Shown here piece by piece: positions 6,075 to 14,386 of a stretch of DNA of 15,828 nucleotides. The first letter of the stretch is position 1; the number at the start of each line of letters is the position of its first letter. The stretch comes from Rhodocyclaceae bacterium (lineage in GTDB: Bacteria > Pseudomonadota > Gammaproteobacteria > Burkholderiales > Rhodocyclaceae). The notes beneath the pieces were generated by a model. It made no database searches and was not told the origin of the DNA. It saw only the letters and a program-made list of their open reading frames with translations. The position numbers were made by a program, and so were the translations under genes. The stretch spans positions 1 through 15,828 of the forward strand of contig JALRGK010000233.1 in NCBI GenBank assembly GCA_023253415.1. The letters are read 5' to 3'.

Positions 6075-9000
6075 GTTGAAGTCTGCTCACCGGCTATTCT
6101 AGCCTGAAGGCGCCTCGCCCTTCCCTGGCGAGTAAACCGGTCGAGTGATAGAAAAACGACGGGCGTGGTGTAAAGCGTCAGCAATTGGCTGAGAATTAAC
6201 CCCCCAACGATAGCGACACCCAGGGGGACCCGCAATTCGGCCCCATCACCCTGTCCGATTGCTAGCGGCACTGCTGCAAATAGCGCGGCGAACGTCGTCA
6301 TTAGAATCGGGCGGAAGCGCAACAAACAGGCCTGATGGATGGCATCACGTGCTGGCGTGCCGGCACGCTGCGCGGAAATGGCAAAATCGATCATCATGAT
6401 GGCATTTTTCTTAACAATGCCGATCAGCAGAATAACGCCGATGAGAGAAATGATATTAAAGTCGGTGCCCGTCAGCAGAATAGCCAGTAAAGCGCCAACG
6501 CCCGCAGATGGCAGTGTCGAGAGAATGGTCAGTGGGTGAATCAGGCTCTCGTAGAGCATTCCCAGTACCAGGTAGACAGCAATAATGGCCGCGAGAATCA
6601 GGATTGGCTGAGACTTCAGAGAGGCCTGGAAAGCTTTGGCGCTACCGGAGAATGTCCCGCGGATCGACTCCGGAACACCAAGATCAAACAAAGTCTGCTG
6701 AATCGATTCTGTTGCTTGTGATAAAGAAACACCCAGCGGCAAATTGAACGAAAGCGTCGACACCACAAAAGCCCCCTCATGGTTGACCGCCAATGGGGTC
6801 TTCTCGGGAACGAGGTGTGCCACACTACTTAATGCAACCTGTCTCGCGGGGGCTGTTGACGTTGCAGGAACCGTCAACATCATTCGGTCTAGTGATTGAG
6901 CTGACTCCGTATACTCGGGTGCTGCCTCGAGAACTACACGGTACTGGTTTAACGGGTTGTAAATGACTGATACCTGTCGCTGCCCGAACAGATTGTTGAG
7001 GGCAGCATCAATCATTTTTGGTGTGATTCCCAGGCGAAACGCCGCATCCCGATCAATTTCAACCCGGGTCTGGAGACCCAGGTCCTGTTGGTCGGTGTTG
7101 ACGTCGGCCAGTACCGGCAACTTGCTTAATGCGGCCCGGATTTTCGGCTCCCATTCGCGCAATTCTTCGATATCGTCACTCTGTAGTGAAAATTGATACT
7201 GGGCGTTAGAGGGCCGACCACCGATCCGGATATCCTGCATGGGCACCAGAAAGAGGCCTGCACCGGGCTCTCGTCCCAGCTTGGGCCGTAATCGGTTAAC
7301 AACTTCGTCAGCCGAGAGGTCGCGATCCTTAAGCGGTTTGAGAGAAATGAAAACAATCCCGCTGTTACGTTGTGAGCCTCCGGTAAAACCGGAAACCATA
7401 TCGACTGCCGGATCATTCTGAATAATCTGGATAAATTTCCCGAGTTTCTCCTTCATGGTATTGAAAGATACAGACTGATCTGCCTGAATGAACCCCATGA
7501 TTCGTCCGGTGTCTTGCTGCGGAAAAAAACCTTTTGGAACAACTTTGTAGAGGTAAAAATTGAGGCCGATGGTAAGAAACAGACCGGCTAACATTAGTTT
7601 GCGATGATCTAGCGCCCAGGCAATCGTTTTGGCGTAAGCGGTATAGGTTTTATCAAAACCATAGGAAAAGCCACTCTGTAATCTCTGGGGTATCCGGGCT
7701 AATACTTCGTACAGCGCGTGCAGGCGAGCAAACCGCTGACGGTCAATCATCTTATTTTCGGTTGCTGATCCTGCGTGTTCCCGCAGAAGGATATCCGTCA
7801 TCATGGGCGTCACGGTCAGTGAAATGACCATGGAGATCAGAATTGCGATGGAGAGGACAACCGCGAATTCCCGGAATAGACGACCGATAATCCCGCCCAT
7901 CAGCAAAATCGGCAGGAATACGGCAATAAGAGACAGGCTGATCGAAATCACCGTAAAGCTAACCTCTCGCGTCCCTTGCAGTACCGCCTGTCGGAGTGGC
8001 ATGCCTGCTTCGCGGTGCCGGCTGATGTTCTCCAGAACGACAATCGCATCATCCACCACAAAGCCCGTAGCAATGGTTAATGCCATCAGACTTAAATTAT
8101 CCAGGCTGTAATTGCACAGGTACATCACGCCAAAAGTGCCAATCAGCGAAACAGGTACCACAATACCGGGAATCAAAGTCGCTCGCCCGTTCTTAAGAAA
8201 CAGGTATACCGCGAGGATGACGAGCGCCACGGACAAGACGAGCGTTCGCTCCACCTCCTTCAGCGAGGCCCGAATGGTGGGGGTCCGGTCCATGACGGTT
8301 TGTATGCGGATCCCGGCAGGAATTGAAGCCTCCAGCTGCGGCATGATCGCTTTAACGCGCGCCACCGTTTCAATAATATTGGCACCCGGTTGCCGGTACA
8401 GGATGAGCATGACCGAGCGCTTGCCGTTGGTCAGGCCGATATTGCGGAGATCCTGAACCGAATCACTCACGGTCGCGATATCCTCGAGGCGTACAGGGGC
8501 ACCATTGCGCCACACCACAATAACCGGTTTGTAGTCAGCGGCGGTTTTTGCCTGATCATTTGCTTGAACCAGCCATTGACGGTGTTCGTTTTCCAGCGTG
8601 CCCTTCGGCAGGTTCATATTGGCCTTGAGCACCGCATTTCGAATATCCTCGGTGCTAATGCCCATGGCTTGAATCATCGCTGGCACAACAGTGACTCGTA
8701 CGGCCGGTTGAGCACTGCCGCCCACAGTAACCTGGCCGATGCCGCTGACTTGCGCCAGCTTCTGGGCCAACACCGAATCGGCCGCATCATAGATCTGAGC
8801 CACACTCAGGGTTTCCGATGTCAGAGCCATCACCATGATGGGCGAGTCGGCAGGATTCACCTTTCGATAGGTCGGGTTTGAAGGCAATCCGGTCGGCAGC
8901 AGGGCCCGAGCCGCCACAATTGCCGCCTGTACGTCGCGCGCAGCACCATCAATATTCCGATCGAGATCGAACTGCAAGGTAATATTGGTCGAACCCTGTG

Positions 9001-9253
9001 TGCTGATCGAGGTCATTTCCGTGATGCCGGCAATACGACTCAACGACCGCTCCAGGGGCGTGGCAATACTTGATGCCATCGTTTCCGGGCTAGCGCCTGG
9101 CAGTGCAGCGCGCACGGAAATCGTCGGAAAATCAACCTGGGGTAATGGTGCCACAGGCAGTTGCAGAAAGCCGATAACGCCCGAAATCGTGACAGCCATC
9201 ACCAGCAGGGTTGTGGCAATCGGGCGTTCAACAAATAGCCGCAACCAGTTCAC
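6071..9253 (-). CDS. mdtC: RND multidrug efflux permease, MdtC/MuxC type
   Basis: This inner-membrane proton/drug antiporter has 1060 residues, slightly longer than E. coli MdtC. The N-terminus with LPVAPLPQVDFP and LPGASPETMASSIATPLERSL is typical of MdtC. Hydrophobic segments are arranged as in AcrB: one near 12-30, a block near 335-490, a break near 550, and a block near 870-1040. The two large periplasmic loops lie between them. The proton-relay pair D401-D402 is intact in TGFVVDDAIV, as are the lysine of IVKKNAIMMIDFA and the arginine of LLRFRPILMTT. In E. coli MdtC works with MdtB as a B2C heterotrimer, and both partners are present here. It starts with GTG, overlapping the mdtB stop (GTGA), and ends in ATGA with the next gene. 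Such overlaps suggest coupled synthesis. Confidence 0.95.
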   Translation of the reverse strand: MNWLRLFVERPIATTLLVMAVTISGVIGFLQLPVAPLPQVDFPTISVRAALPGASPETMASSIATPLERSLSRIAGITEMTSISTQGSTNITLQFDLDRNIDGAARDVQAAIVAARALLPTGLPSNPTYRKVNPADSPIMVMALTSETLSVAQIYDAADSVLAQKLAQVSGIGQVTVGGSAQPAVRVTVVPAMIQAMGISTEDIRNAVLKANMNLPKGTLENEHRQWLVQANDQAKTAADYKPVIVVWRNGAPVRLEDIATVSDSVQDLRNIGLTNGKRSVMLILYRQPGANIIETVARVKAIMPQLEASIPAGIRIQTVMDRTPTIRASLKEVERTLVLSVALVILAVYLFLKNGRATLIPGIVVPVSLIGTFGVMYLCNYSLDNLSLMALTIATGFVVDDAIVVLENISRHREAGMPLRQAVLQGTREVSFTVISISLSLIAVFLPILLMGGIIGRLFREFAVVLSIAILISMVISLTVTPMMTDILLREHAGSATENKMIDRQRFARLHALYEVLARIPQRLQSGFSYGFDKTYTAYAKTIAWALDHRKLMLAGLFLTIGLNFYLYKVVPKGFFPQQDTGRIMGFIQADQSVSFNTMKEKLGKFIQIIQNDPAVDMVSGFTGGSQRNSGIVFISLKPLKDRDLSADEVVNRLRPKLGREPGAGLFLVPMQDIRIGGRPSNAQYQFSLQSDDIEELREWEPKIRAALSKLPVLADVNTDQQDLGLQTRVEIDRDAAFRLGITPKMIDAALNNLFGQRQVSVIYNPLNQYRVVLEAAPEYTESAQSLDRMMLTVPATSTAPARQVALSSVAHLVPEKTPLAVNHEGAFVVSTLSFNLPLGVSLSQATESIQQTLFDLGVPESIRGTFSGSAKAFQASLKSQPILILAAIIAVYLVLGMLYESLIHPLTILSTLPSAGVGALLAILLTGTDFNIISLIGVILLIGIVKKNAIMMIDFAISAQRAGTPARDAIHQACLLRFRPILMTTFAALFAAVPLAIGQGDGAELRVPLGVAIVGGLILSQLLTLYTTPVVFLSLDRFTRQGRARRLQARIAGEQTST
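6118..6125 (-). other. KOPS octamer (FtsK-orienting), pointing to dif
   Basis: The - strand reads GGGAAGGG, exact for GGGNAGGG. It lies in the 3' part of mdtC and points leftward to the dif-like site. Confidence 0.5.
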
Positions 9254-12200
9254 AACGTATCGCCAGCCTTGGTGTCAGAAGTCGGAGCAGCGTTTAAATC
9301 CCAGCCAGTGCGCGCCTTGATACGGCAGGCCAGTCGATCAAAATACAGATAGATCACCGGTGTTGTGAACAACGTGAGGAGTTGGCTTAACAATAGGCCA
9401 CCCACCATGGCAATCCCCAGTGGTTGGCGTAGTTCGCTTCCGATACCACCACCCAGCATGAGCGGCAACGCACCCAGCAGCGCTGCCATGGTCGTCATCA
9501 GAATCGGGCGGAAGCGCAGGAGGCAAGCTTGATGAATCGCATCGCGCGGTGACAACCCTTCCCTGCGCTCGGCATCCAGCGCAAAGTCGATCATCATGAT
9601 GGCGTTTTTCTTCACGATACCGATCAGAAGAATGATGCCGATAATGCCGATGATCCCCAGATCGTTGCCAGTCAGCATCAGTGAAAGCAAAGCACCAACA
9701 CCGGCCGATGGTAGTGTCGAGAGAATTGTAATCGGGTGGATATAACTTTCATAAAGCACCCCCAGAACAATGTACATGGTCACGATGGCGGCGAGGATCA
9801 AGAGTACCGTGCTGCTAAGTGATGATTCAAAGGCTTTGGCCGCCCCTTGGAAATGACTTCTGATCCCCATCGGCAACCCTATTTCGGCCTCTGCCTCACG
9901 GACGGCATCGACTGCATTGCCCAGTGATACACCTGTAGGCAGATTGAAGGAGATGGTTGACGCAGGAAACTGGCTGTAATGATTGATGGCCAGCGTGGTT
10001 TCCGCTTCCCGGATCTGGGCCAGGACATTCATGGGAATCTGCTGACCGTTGAGTGATGGGACATAAAGTTGCTGCAGCGATTTGGGGTCTAGCTTAAAGT
10101 CTGGTGCAACTTCAAGTACAACCCTGTACTGGTTGGACTGGGTATAGATCGTTGATATCAGGCGTTGTCCGTAAGCGTTGTATAGCGCGTTATCGATGGC
10201 ATCGACGCTCACGCCAAGTCGGCCTGCCGTGTCACGGTCGATATCGACATAAACCTGTAATCCACGGGTTTGCAAATCACTGCTGACGTCTGCCAGACGT
10301 CGCGACTGACGTAGGCGCTCAACGAGGCGCTGGGTTGTTTGGATGATGCTGGTCTCATCCGGTCCTTCTAGCGTGAACTGATAGCGGTTTTTGCTGACCC
10401 GATCTTCGATCGTGAGATCTTGTACTGGCTGCAGGAACAGACTGATACCGGGAATGTTCTGTGTGCGAACCAGCAAGCGGTTAATGATGGCTTCAACCCG
10501 ATCATCCCGGTCAGCTATCGGCTTGAGATTAATCTGTATGCGACCGCTATTTAGCGTGGTGTTGGTGCCATCGATGCCAATAAACGACGATAGGCTTTCA
10601 ACCGATGGATCGGCCAGAATGGCGTCAGCAATTGCCTGCTGGCGAAGCGACATCGCCTCGAAGGAAACCGTCTGATCTGCTTCGGTGACGCCCTGAATGA
10701 CTCCGGTATCCTCGACCGGGAAAAACCCTTTAGGAATAAGCAGATACAACAATACGGTTAGCACCAGCGTACCAATGGCCACCTGTAAAGTGAGCTTCTG
10801 ACGGTCCAGTACCCAGTTCAATGCCACTTCGTAACGGGCAATCATGCGATCAAAGGCTTCCCCGACCCAACGCATAAATGCACCATGCTTGACCAGCCGC
10901 TCATCCTCCTTGAGCAGTTTGGCACACATCATCGGTGTGAGCGTCAGCGAAATAAACGCCGAGATCAGAATCGCAACCGCCAGCGTAATGGCAAATTCAC
11001 GGAATAACCGACCCACGACATCAGTCATGAATAGCAGAGGAATGAGCACGGCAATCAGCGAGATGGTGAGAGAAATAATCGTAAAGCCGATTTCGCGGGC
11101 ACCGTTGAGTGCGGCATCCAGCGGCGACTCTCCGAGTTCACGGTGACGAGCGATGTTTTCAATCATCACAATCGCATCGTCAACCACAAAACCCGTTGCG
11201 ATGGTCAGCGCCATCAGACTCAGATTGTTGATGGAGAACCCTGCCAGGTACATGATGGCGAAGGTACCGATCAACGACAGCGGGACAGCCACCGAAGGAA
11301 TAATGGTGGCCGGAATGCTGCGCAGGAACAGGTAGATCACCATCACCACGAGGGCAATTGCCAGCATCAGCTCGGAACGGACATCGTTGACCGAAGCGCG
11401 AATCGTGATGGTGCGATCTGTCAGCACCTTCAATTCAGCGGCAGCCGGCAGACTGGCCTGCAACTGTGGCAACAAGGCTTTAATGCGATCAACAACTTCA
11501 ATGACGTTGGCACCGGGTTGGCGTTGCACATTGAGGATCACGGCCGGTTGCCGGTTCACCCAGGCAGCAAGATAGGCGTTCTCGGCACCCTCGCCGACCT
11601 CGGCAACCTGACTTAGGCGAACGGGTGCCCCGTTGCGCCAGGCGACAATCACGTTTCGATACTCTTCTGCCGATTTCAACTGATCGTTGGCATCAATGGT
11701 GACTGCACGCAATTCACCATCAAAACTGCCTTTGGGGTCATTCACGTTGGTATTGCCAATGGCCGTTCGTAAATCTTCAAAACTCAGATTCATGGCCGCC
11801 AGCGCGGTCGGGTTGACCTGAATCCGTACCGCCGGTCGGCGGCCACCACTCAAGGAAACAAGTCCGACACCGCTGACCTGAGAAATCTTCTGGGCTAAAC
11901 GGGTTTCAACCAGATCATGCAGCCGCGTCACTGGCAGCGTCGGCGATGTAATCGCCAGGGTCAGAATCGGCGCATCTGCCGGGTTTACCTTGCTGTAGAT
12001 CGGTGGCGTGGGCAAGTCCTTGGGTAGCAGATTTGTTGCCGCGTTGATCGCCGCCTGTACCTGCTGTTCCGCCACATCCAGCGCCATATCGAGCGTAAAG
12101 CGCAACACAATGACGGAACTGCCTGTCGAACTGGTCGACGTCATCTGCTCCAGGCCCGGCATCTGACCAAATTGCCGCTCTAACGGTGCCGTCACTGAAC

Positions 12201-12381
12201 CGGTCATGACTTCCGGGCTGGCACCCGGATAAAACGTATTGACCTGAATGGTCGGGTAGTCGACTTCCGGCAATGCCGAGGTCGGCAACAGCCGGTAGGC
12301 AATCAACCCCACCAGCAAAATAGCGACCATCAGTAACGAGGTGGCTACCGGCCGGAGAATAAAAAGACGAGAGGGATTCAC
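9250..12381 (-). CDS. mdtB: RND multidrug efflux permease, MdtB/MuxB type
   Basis: The 1043-residue protein follows E. coli MdtB closely in its N-terminal part: SRLFILRPVATSLLMVAILL, LPTSALPEVDYPTIQV, YPGASPEVMTGSVTAPLERQFGQM and VAEQQVQAAINAATNLLP. It has the standard RND plan of twelve membrane segments and two periplasmic loops. D401-D402 in TGFVVDDAIVMIE, the lysine in IVKKNAIMMIDFAL and the arginine in LLRFRPILMTTMAALLGALPLM complete the proton relay. It is distinct from its neighbour MdtC, so this is a two-pump heteromer, not a recent duplication. The start is GTG, overlapping the adaptor gene stop in GTGA. Known substrates of E. coli MdtBC include bile salts and novobiocin; the substrates here cannot be read from sequence. 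Confidence 0.95.
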   Translation of the reverse strand: MNPSRLFILRPVATSLLMVAILLVGLIAYRLLPTSALPEVDYPTIQVNTFYPGASPEVMTGSVTAPLERQFGQMPGLEQMTSTSSTGSSVIVLRFTLDMALDVAEQQVQAAINAATNLLPKDLPTPPIYSKVNPADAPILTLAITSPTLPVTRLHDLVETRLAQKISQVSGVGLVSLSGGRRPAVRIQVNPTALAAMNLSFEDLRTAIGNTNVNDPKGSFDGELRAVTIDANDQLKSAEEYRNVIVAWRNGAPVRLSQVAEVGEGAENAYLAAWVNRQPAVILNVQRQPGANVIEVVDRIKALLPQLQASLPAAAELKVLTDRTITIRASVNDVRSELMLAIALVVMVIYLFLRSIPATIIPSVAVPLSLIGTFAIMYLAGFSINNLSLMALTIATGFVVDDAIVMIENIARHRELGESPLDAALNGAREIGFTIISLTISLIAVLIPLLFMTDVVGRLFREFAITLAVAILISAFISLTLTPMMCAKLLKEDERLVKHGAFMRWVGEAFDRMIARYEVALNWVLDRQKLTLQVAIGTLVLTVLLYLLIPKGFFPVEDTGVIQGVTEADQTVSFEAMSLRQQAIADAILADPSVESLSSFIGIDGTNTTLNSGRIQINLKPIADRDDRVEAIINRLLVRTQNIPGISLFLQPVQDLTIEDRVSKNRYQFTLEGPDETSIIQTTQRLVERLRQSRRLADVSSDLQTRGLQVYVDIDRDTAGRLGVSVDAIDNALYNAYGQRLISTIYTQSNQYRVVLEVAPDFKLDPKSLQQLYVPSLNGQQIPMNVLAQIREAETTLAINHYSQFPASTISFNLPTGVSLGNAVDAVREAEAEIGLPMGIRSHFQGAAKAFESSLSSTVLLILAAIVTMYIVLGVLYESYIHPITILSTLPSAGVGALLSLMLTGNDLGIIGIIGIILLIGIVKKNAIMMIDFALDAERREGLSPRDAIHQACLLRFRPILMTTMAALLGALPLMLGGGIGSELRQPLGIAMVGGLLLSQLLTLFTTPVIYLYFDRLACRIKARTGWDLNAAPTSDTKAGDTL
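9556..9563 (-). other. KOPS octamer (FtsK-orienting), pointing to dif
   Basis: The - strand reads GGGAAGGG, exact for GGGNAGGG. It lies near the 3' end of mdtB and points leftward to the dif-like site. Confidence 0.5.
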
Positions 12382-13679
12382 CGGGCGGGTCGCTGCACGA
12401 CGCTGACTTTAGCGCCCGGCTTCAACTTGTCAAAACCATCCACGACGACAGAGTCGCCGGGCGTCAAGCCCTCCACAACTTCTGTCTGTGCTGCTTGTGT
12501 ACCACCCACTTTGACAGTGCGTGCAGCAACCGTATTATCTGCGGCCACCACGTAGACATAAGTACCCTGACTGCCCCGCAGGATCGCATTGCTCGGCGCA
12601 ATAATTGCCTTGTCACGCTCCTCGACCAGAAGCCGGGCGTTCACGAACTGGTTCGGGAACAGCACGTTGTCGTCATTGGTAAACTCAGCCTTCAATTTGA
12701 CCATACCGGTCGTTGCATCAATCACGTTGTCAATCGATTTCAGCACACCCGCCGCAATGATATTTCTGAAGTTGCGATCATAGGCAGATACGGGCATGGT
12801 ATCCCCCGCATTGAAACGGGCTAGGATTTTGGGCAACTGATCCGAAGGAATCGTAAACAGTACGTCAATCGGTTGCACCTGGGTCAGCGTGACAATCCCA
12901 TTGGCATCGCTGGTTTTGACGATATTACCGGCATCCACTTTACGCAGACCCAGTCGGCCGTCAAAAGGCGCGGTAATCTGCGTGTAGGAGAGTTGGGTTT
13001 TAGCATCTTCCAGGGCTCCTTTGTCTGCTTCGACCGCCCCTTCAAACTGCTGCACCAGTGCTGATTGGGAGTCTAGATCCTGACGGGCGATCGAATCCTG
13101 TTTGTACAGTGTCTGATAGCGTTTGAGCTTGATCCGGTGATCGCGCAACAGGGCTTCGTCCTGCTCCAGTTTGCCTTTGGCCTGCATGACTTTGGCTTCA
13201 TAAACGCGCGGATCAACAACCGCGATCAAGTCGCCAGCCTTAACCATCTGTCCTTCCTGAAACAATACCTTGTCCAGCTGGCCATCCAGCCGGGTACGAA
13301 TCACCACTTCACGACGGGCCGTGACGGTACCCAGACCATCGACCAGAATCGGGAACACGCCCTCGGTAACGGCCTGTACCGCTACGGGTATGGGTGGACG
13401 ACCACGCTTCAGTGGGCTGCCATCACCATTCAGATAGCCGATCAGCACAAAACTGCTTAGGACCAGAATGAAAGCCCCGCCGCCGATGAGCCACTGGTCG
13501 CGGCGACTGCGCGCCTTGAAGGCGGCGACATGATGGTGAGCGGTAGCACGTAAAAGACCTGGCGCTGTACGGGCCAGATCTGACCAATTGGTTTGCTGAA
13601 GTTGCTGCTTCCAGCGCGCGGTGATTTGTCCGAGAGCCTGCCTCCAGGCAGCCAGACGATGGCGATTGAACAAAGACAT
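12378..13679 (-). CDS. mdtA: RND efflux periplasmic adaptor (membrane fusion protein), MdtA/MuxA type
   Basis: This adaptor bridges the inner-membrane RND pump and the outer-membrane channel. It has 433 residues. A single membrane anchor lies at about 63-84 (WLIGGGAFILVLSSFVLIGY). It is followed by PPIPVAVQAVTEGVFPI, a split biotinyl-lipoyl domain (GQLDKVLFQEGQMVKAGDLIAVVDP and YTQITAPFDGRLGLRKVDAG), an alpha-helical hairpin between the halves (about 155-215), and a beta-barrel and membrane-proximal domain up to PSNAILRGSQGTYVYVV. As an oddity, about 62 residues rich in basic, Trp and Gln residues precede the anchor and should lie in the cytoplasm; E. coli MdtA has only a few. It is the first gene of the operon. 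The ATG at 13679 has a weak ribosome binding site, so a shorter form starting nearer the anchor is not excluded. Confidence 0.93.
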   Translation of the reverse strand: MSLFNRHRLAAWRQALGQITARWKQQLQQTNWSDLARTAPGLLRATAHHHVAAFKARSRRDQWLIGGGAFILVLSSFVLIGYLNGDGSPLKRGRPPIPVAVQAVTEGVFPILVDGLGTVTARREVVIRTRLDGQLDKVLFQEGQMVKAGDLIAVVDPRVYEAKVMQAKGKLEQDEALLRDHRIKLKRYQTLYKQDSIARQDLDSQSALVQQFEGAVEADKGALEDAKTQLSYTQITAPFDGRLGLRKVDAGNIVKTSDANGIVTLTQVQPIDVLFTIPSDQLPKILARFNAGDTMPVSAYDRNFRNIIAAGVLKSIDNVIDATTGMVKLKAEFTNDDNVLFPNQFVNARLLVEERDKAIIAPSNAILRGSQGTYVYVVAADNTVAARTVKVGGTQAAQTEVVEGLTPGDSVVVDGFDKLKPGAKVSVVQRPAR

Positions 13680-13714
13680 AGCGACATTCTACCGTCAGAC
13701 AGAACATCCATCGC

Positions 13715-13744
13715 TTGTCAGAGCGGTTCGCGATTTGATATTCT
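13715..13744 (+). promoter_or_regulatory. Possible umuDC promoter
   Basis: TTGTCA (13715-13720) and TATTCT (13739-13744) are spaced 18 bases apart. The start point would fall near 13750, inside the 25-bp palindrome, as expected for repression by a protein bound there. Confidence 0.4.
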
Positions 13745-13764
13745 TGGATATGTTACATATTCAA
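13735..13764 (-). promoter_or_regulatory. Possible promoter of the mdtABC-channel operon
   Basis: On the - strand TTGAAT (13764-13759) and TATCAA (13740-13735) are 18 bases apart, giving a start near 13728 and a leader of about 50 bases. The -35 box and spacer lie in the palindrome. Both boxes are imperfect, so this is only a candidate. Confidence 0.3.
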
Positions 13765-13766
13765 GA
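13742..13766. promoter_or_regulatory. 25-bp palindromic operator between umuDC and the efflux operon
   Basis: The arms TCTTGGATATGT (13742-13753) and ACATATTCAAGA (13755-13766) flank one central T; 11 of 12 arm positions pair. It covers the likely umuDC start point and ends nine bases before the umuD ATG. It is not the enterobacterial LexA box (CTGT-N8-ACAG). Its form, TTG-N2-TATGT, one base, ACATA-N2-CAA, resembles the Acinetobacter UmuDAb-type operator as I recall it. It is probably the target of the S24 protein encoded next to it. Confidence 0.7.
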
Positions 13767-13774
13767 TAGCAGTG

Positions 13775-14386
13775 ATGAATACCCCAAGCAAAAAACATGG
13801 CGGTGCCCGTGCCGGTGCAGGTCGCAAAGCCCTTTTCAAAGAATCGACGCGACCGATGCGTATACCACTCAGTCGCATCGAATCCGTACGCGCGTTCCTG
13901 ATGGCGACCACGTTTCCCGAACCCCCGATTGAACCCCTGCCCTTGCAACAGAGCGCAAGCCCTCTCGAGTTGCCTGTTTTTGCTACCGGGGTGCGTGCTG
14001 GATTTCCCAGTCCGGCCGACGACCATGCCGAACCCGGCCTGGATCTGAATACCCTGGTAGAAAACCGGGCTAGCACCTTCTGTGCCTGGGCAGAAGGCGA
14101 CAGCATGCAGGATCTGGGAATTCTTGATGGGGATCTGATGATTGTGGATCGTTCGCTCACGCCACGGCATGACGACGTCGTCGTGGCGGATATGCACGGC
14201 TCTTTTACGGTGAAACGCCTTGTTCGCAAAGCACAGGGTGATTTTCTAATGCCGGCTAACCCGGATTACCCGCCTATTCCTATTCAAGAAGGGGACGAAG
14301 TCCGCATCTGGGGCGTTGTGATCCGCGTGATTCACGATCTCCGAGCCAGCGGCCGCCGTAAGCGACCTGCCGGGCAAGCTGCATGA
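13775..14386 (+). CDS. umuD: UmuD-like S24 self-cleaving protein with N-terminal extension (UmuDAb-like repressor?)
   Basis: The C-terminal 130 residues match UmuD: AGFPSPADDHAEPGLDLNTL, AEGDSMQDLGILDGDLMIVD, a TVKRL block and GVVIRVIHDL. Counting from the ATG at 13775 (203 residues), the cleavage site is A75-G76, the catalytic serine S110 and the lysine K147; all are intact. UmuD' formed by RecA-stimulated cleavage joins UmuC as DNA polymerase V. Unlike E. coli UmuD (24 residues before the cut), about 75 residues precede the cut, with a basic motif GGARAGAGRK and then TRPMRIPLSRIESVRAFL, which could be a small DNA-binding domain. Acinetobacter UmuDAb has this size and acts as a LexA-like repressor. 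A GTG at 13772 would add one residue. The gene ends in ATGA with umuC. DNA binding is inferred, not shown. Confidence 0.92.
   Translation: MNTPSKKHGGARAGAGRKALFKESTRPMRIPLSRIESVRAFLMATTFPEPPIEPLPLQQSASPLELPVFATGVRAGFPSPADDHAEPGLDLNTLVENRASTFCAWAEGDSMQDLGILDGDLMIVDRSLTPRHDDVVVADMHGSFTVKRLVRKAQGDFLMPANPDYPPIPIQEGDEVRIWGVVIRVIHDLRASGRRKRPAGQAA
13935..13942 (-). other. KOPS octamer (FtsK-orienting), pointing to dif
   Basis: The - strand reads GGGCAGGG, exact for GGGNAGGG. It lies inside umuD, a + strand gene, so its orientation is not a side effect of gene direction. Confidence 0.45.

Noticed and set aside
8390..8881. 163-codon + strand frame inside mdtC
   Set aside because: It is a shadow of the conserved RND coding sequence on the other strand, with no recognisable domain.
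11143..11616. 157-codon + strand frame inside mdtB
   Set aside because: It is opposite the conserved DDAIV region of the pump; the His- and Gln-rich composition is what antisense of this region gives.
13680..13775. Standard LexA box (CTGT-N8-ACAG) upstream of umuDC
   Set aside because: I looked on both strands and found no acceptable match; the only strong dyad is the different 25-bp palindrome.
13718..14229. Minus-strand frames of about 158 codons opposite umuD
   Set aside because: They are antisense to a well-supported UmuD-type gene and cross the operator region; no ribosome binding site or motif was seen.
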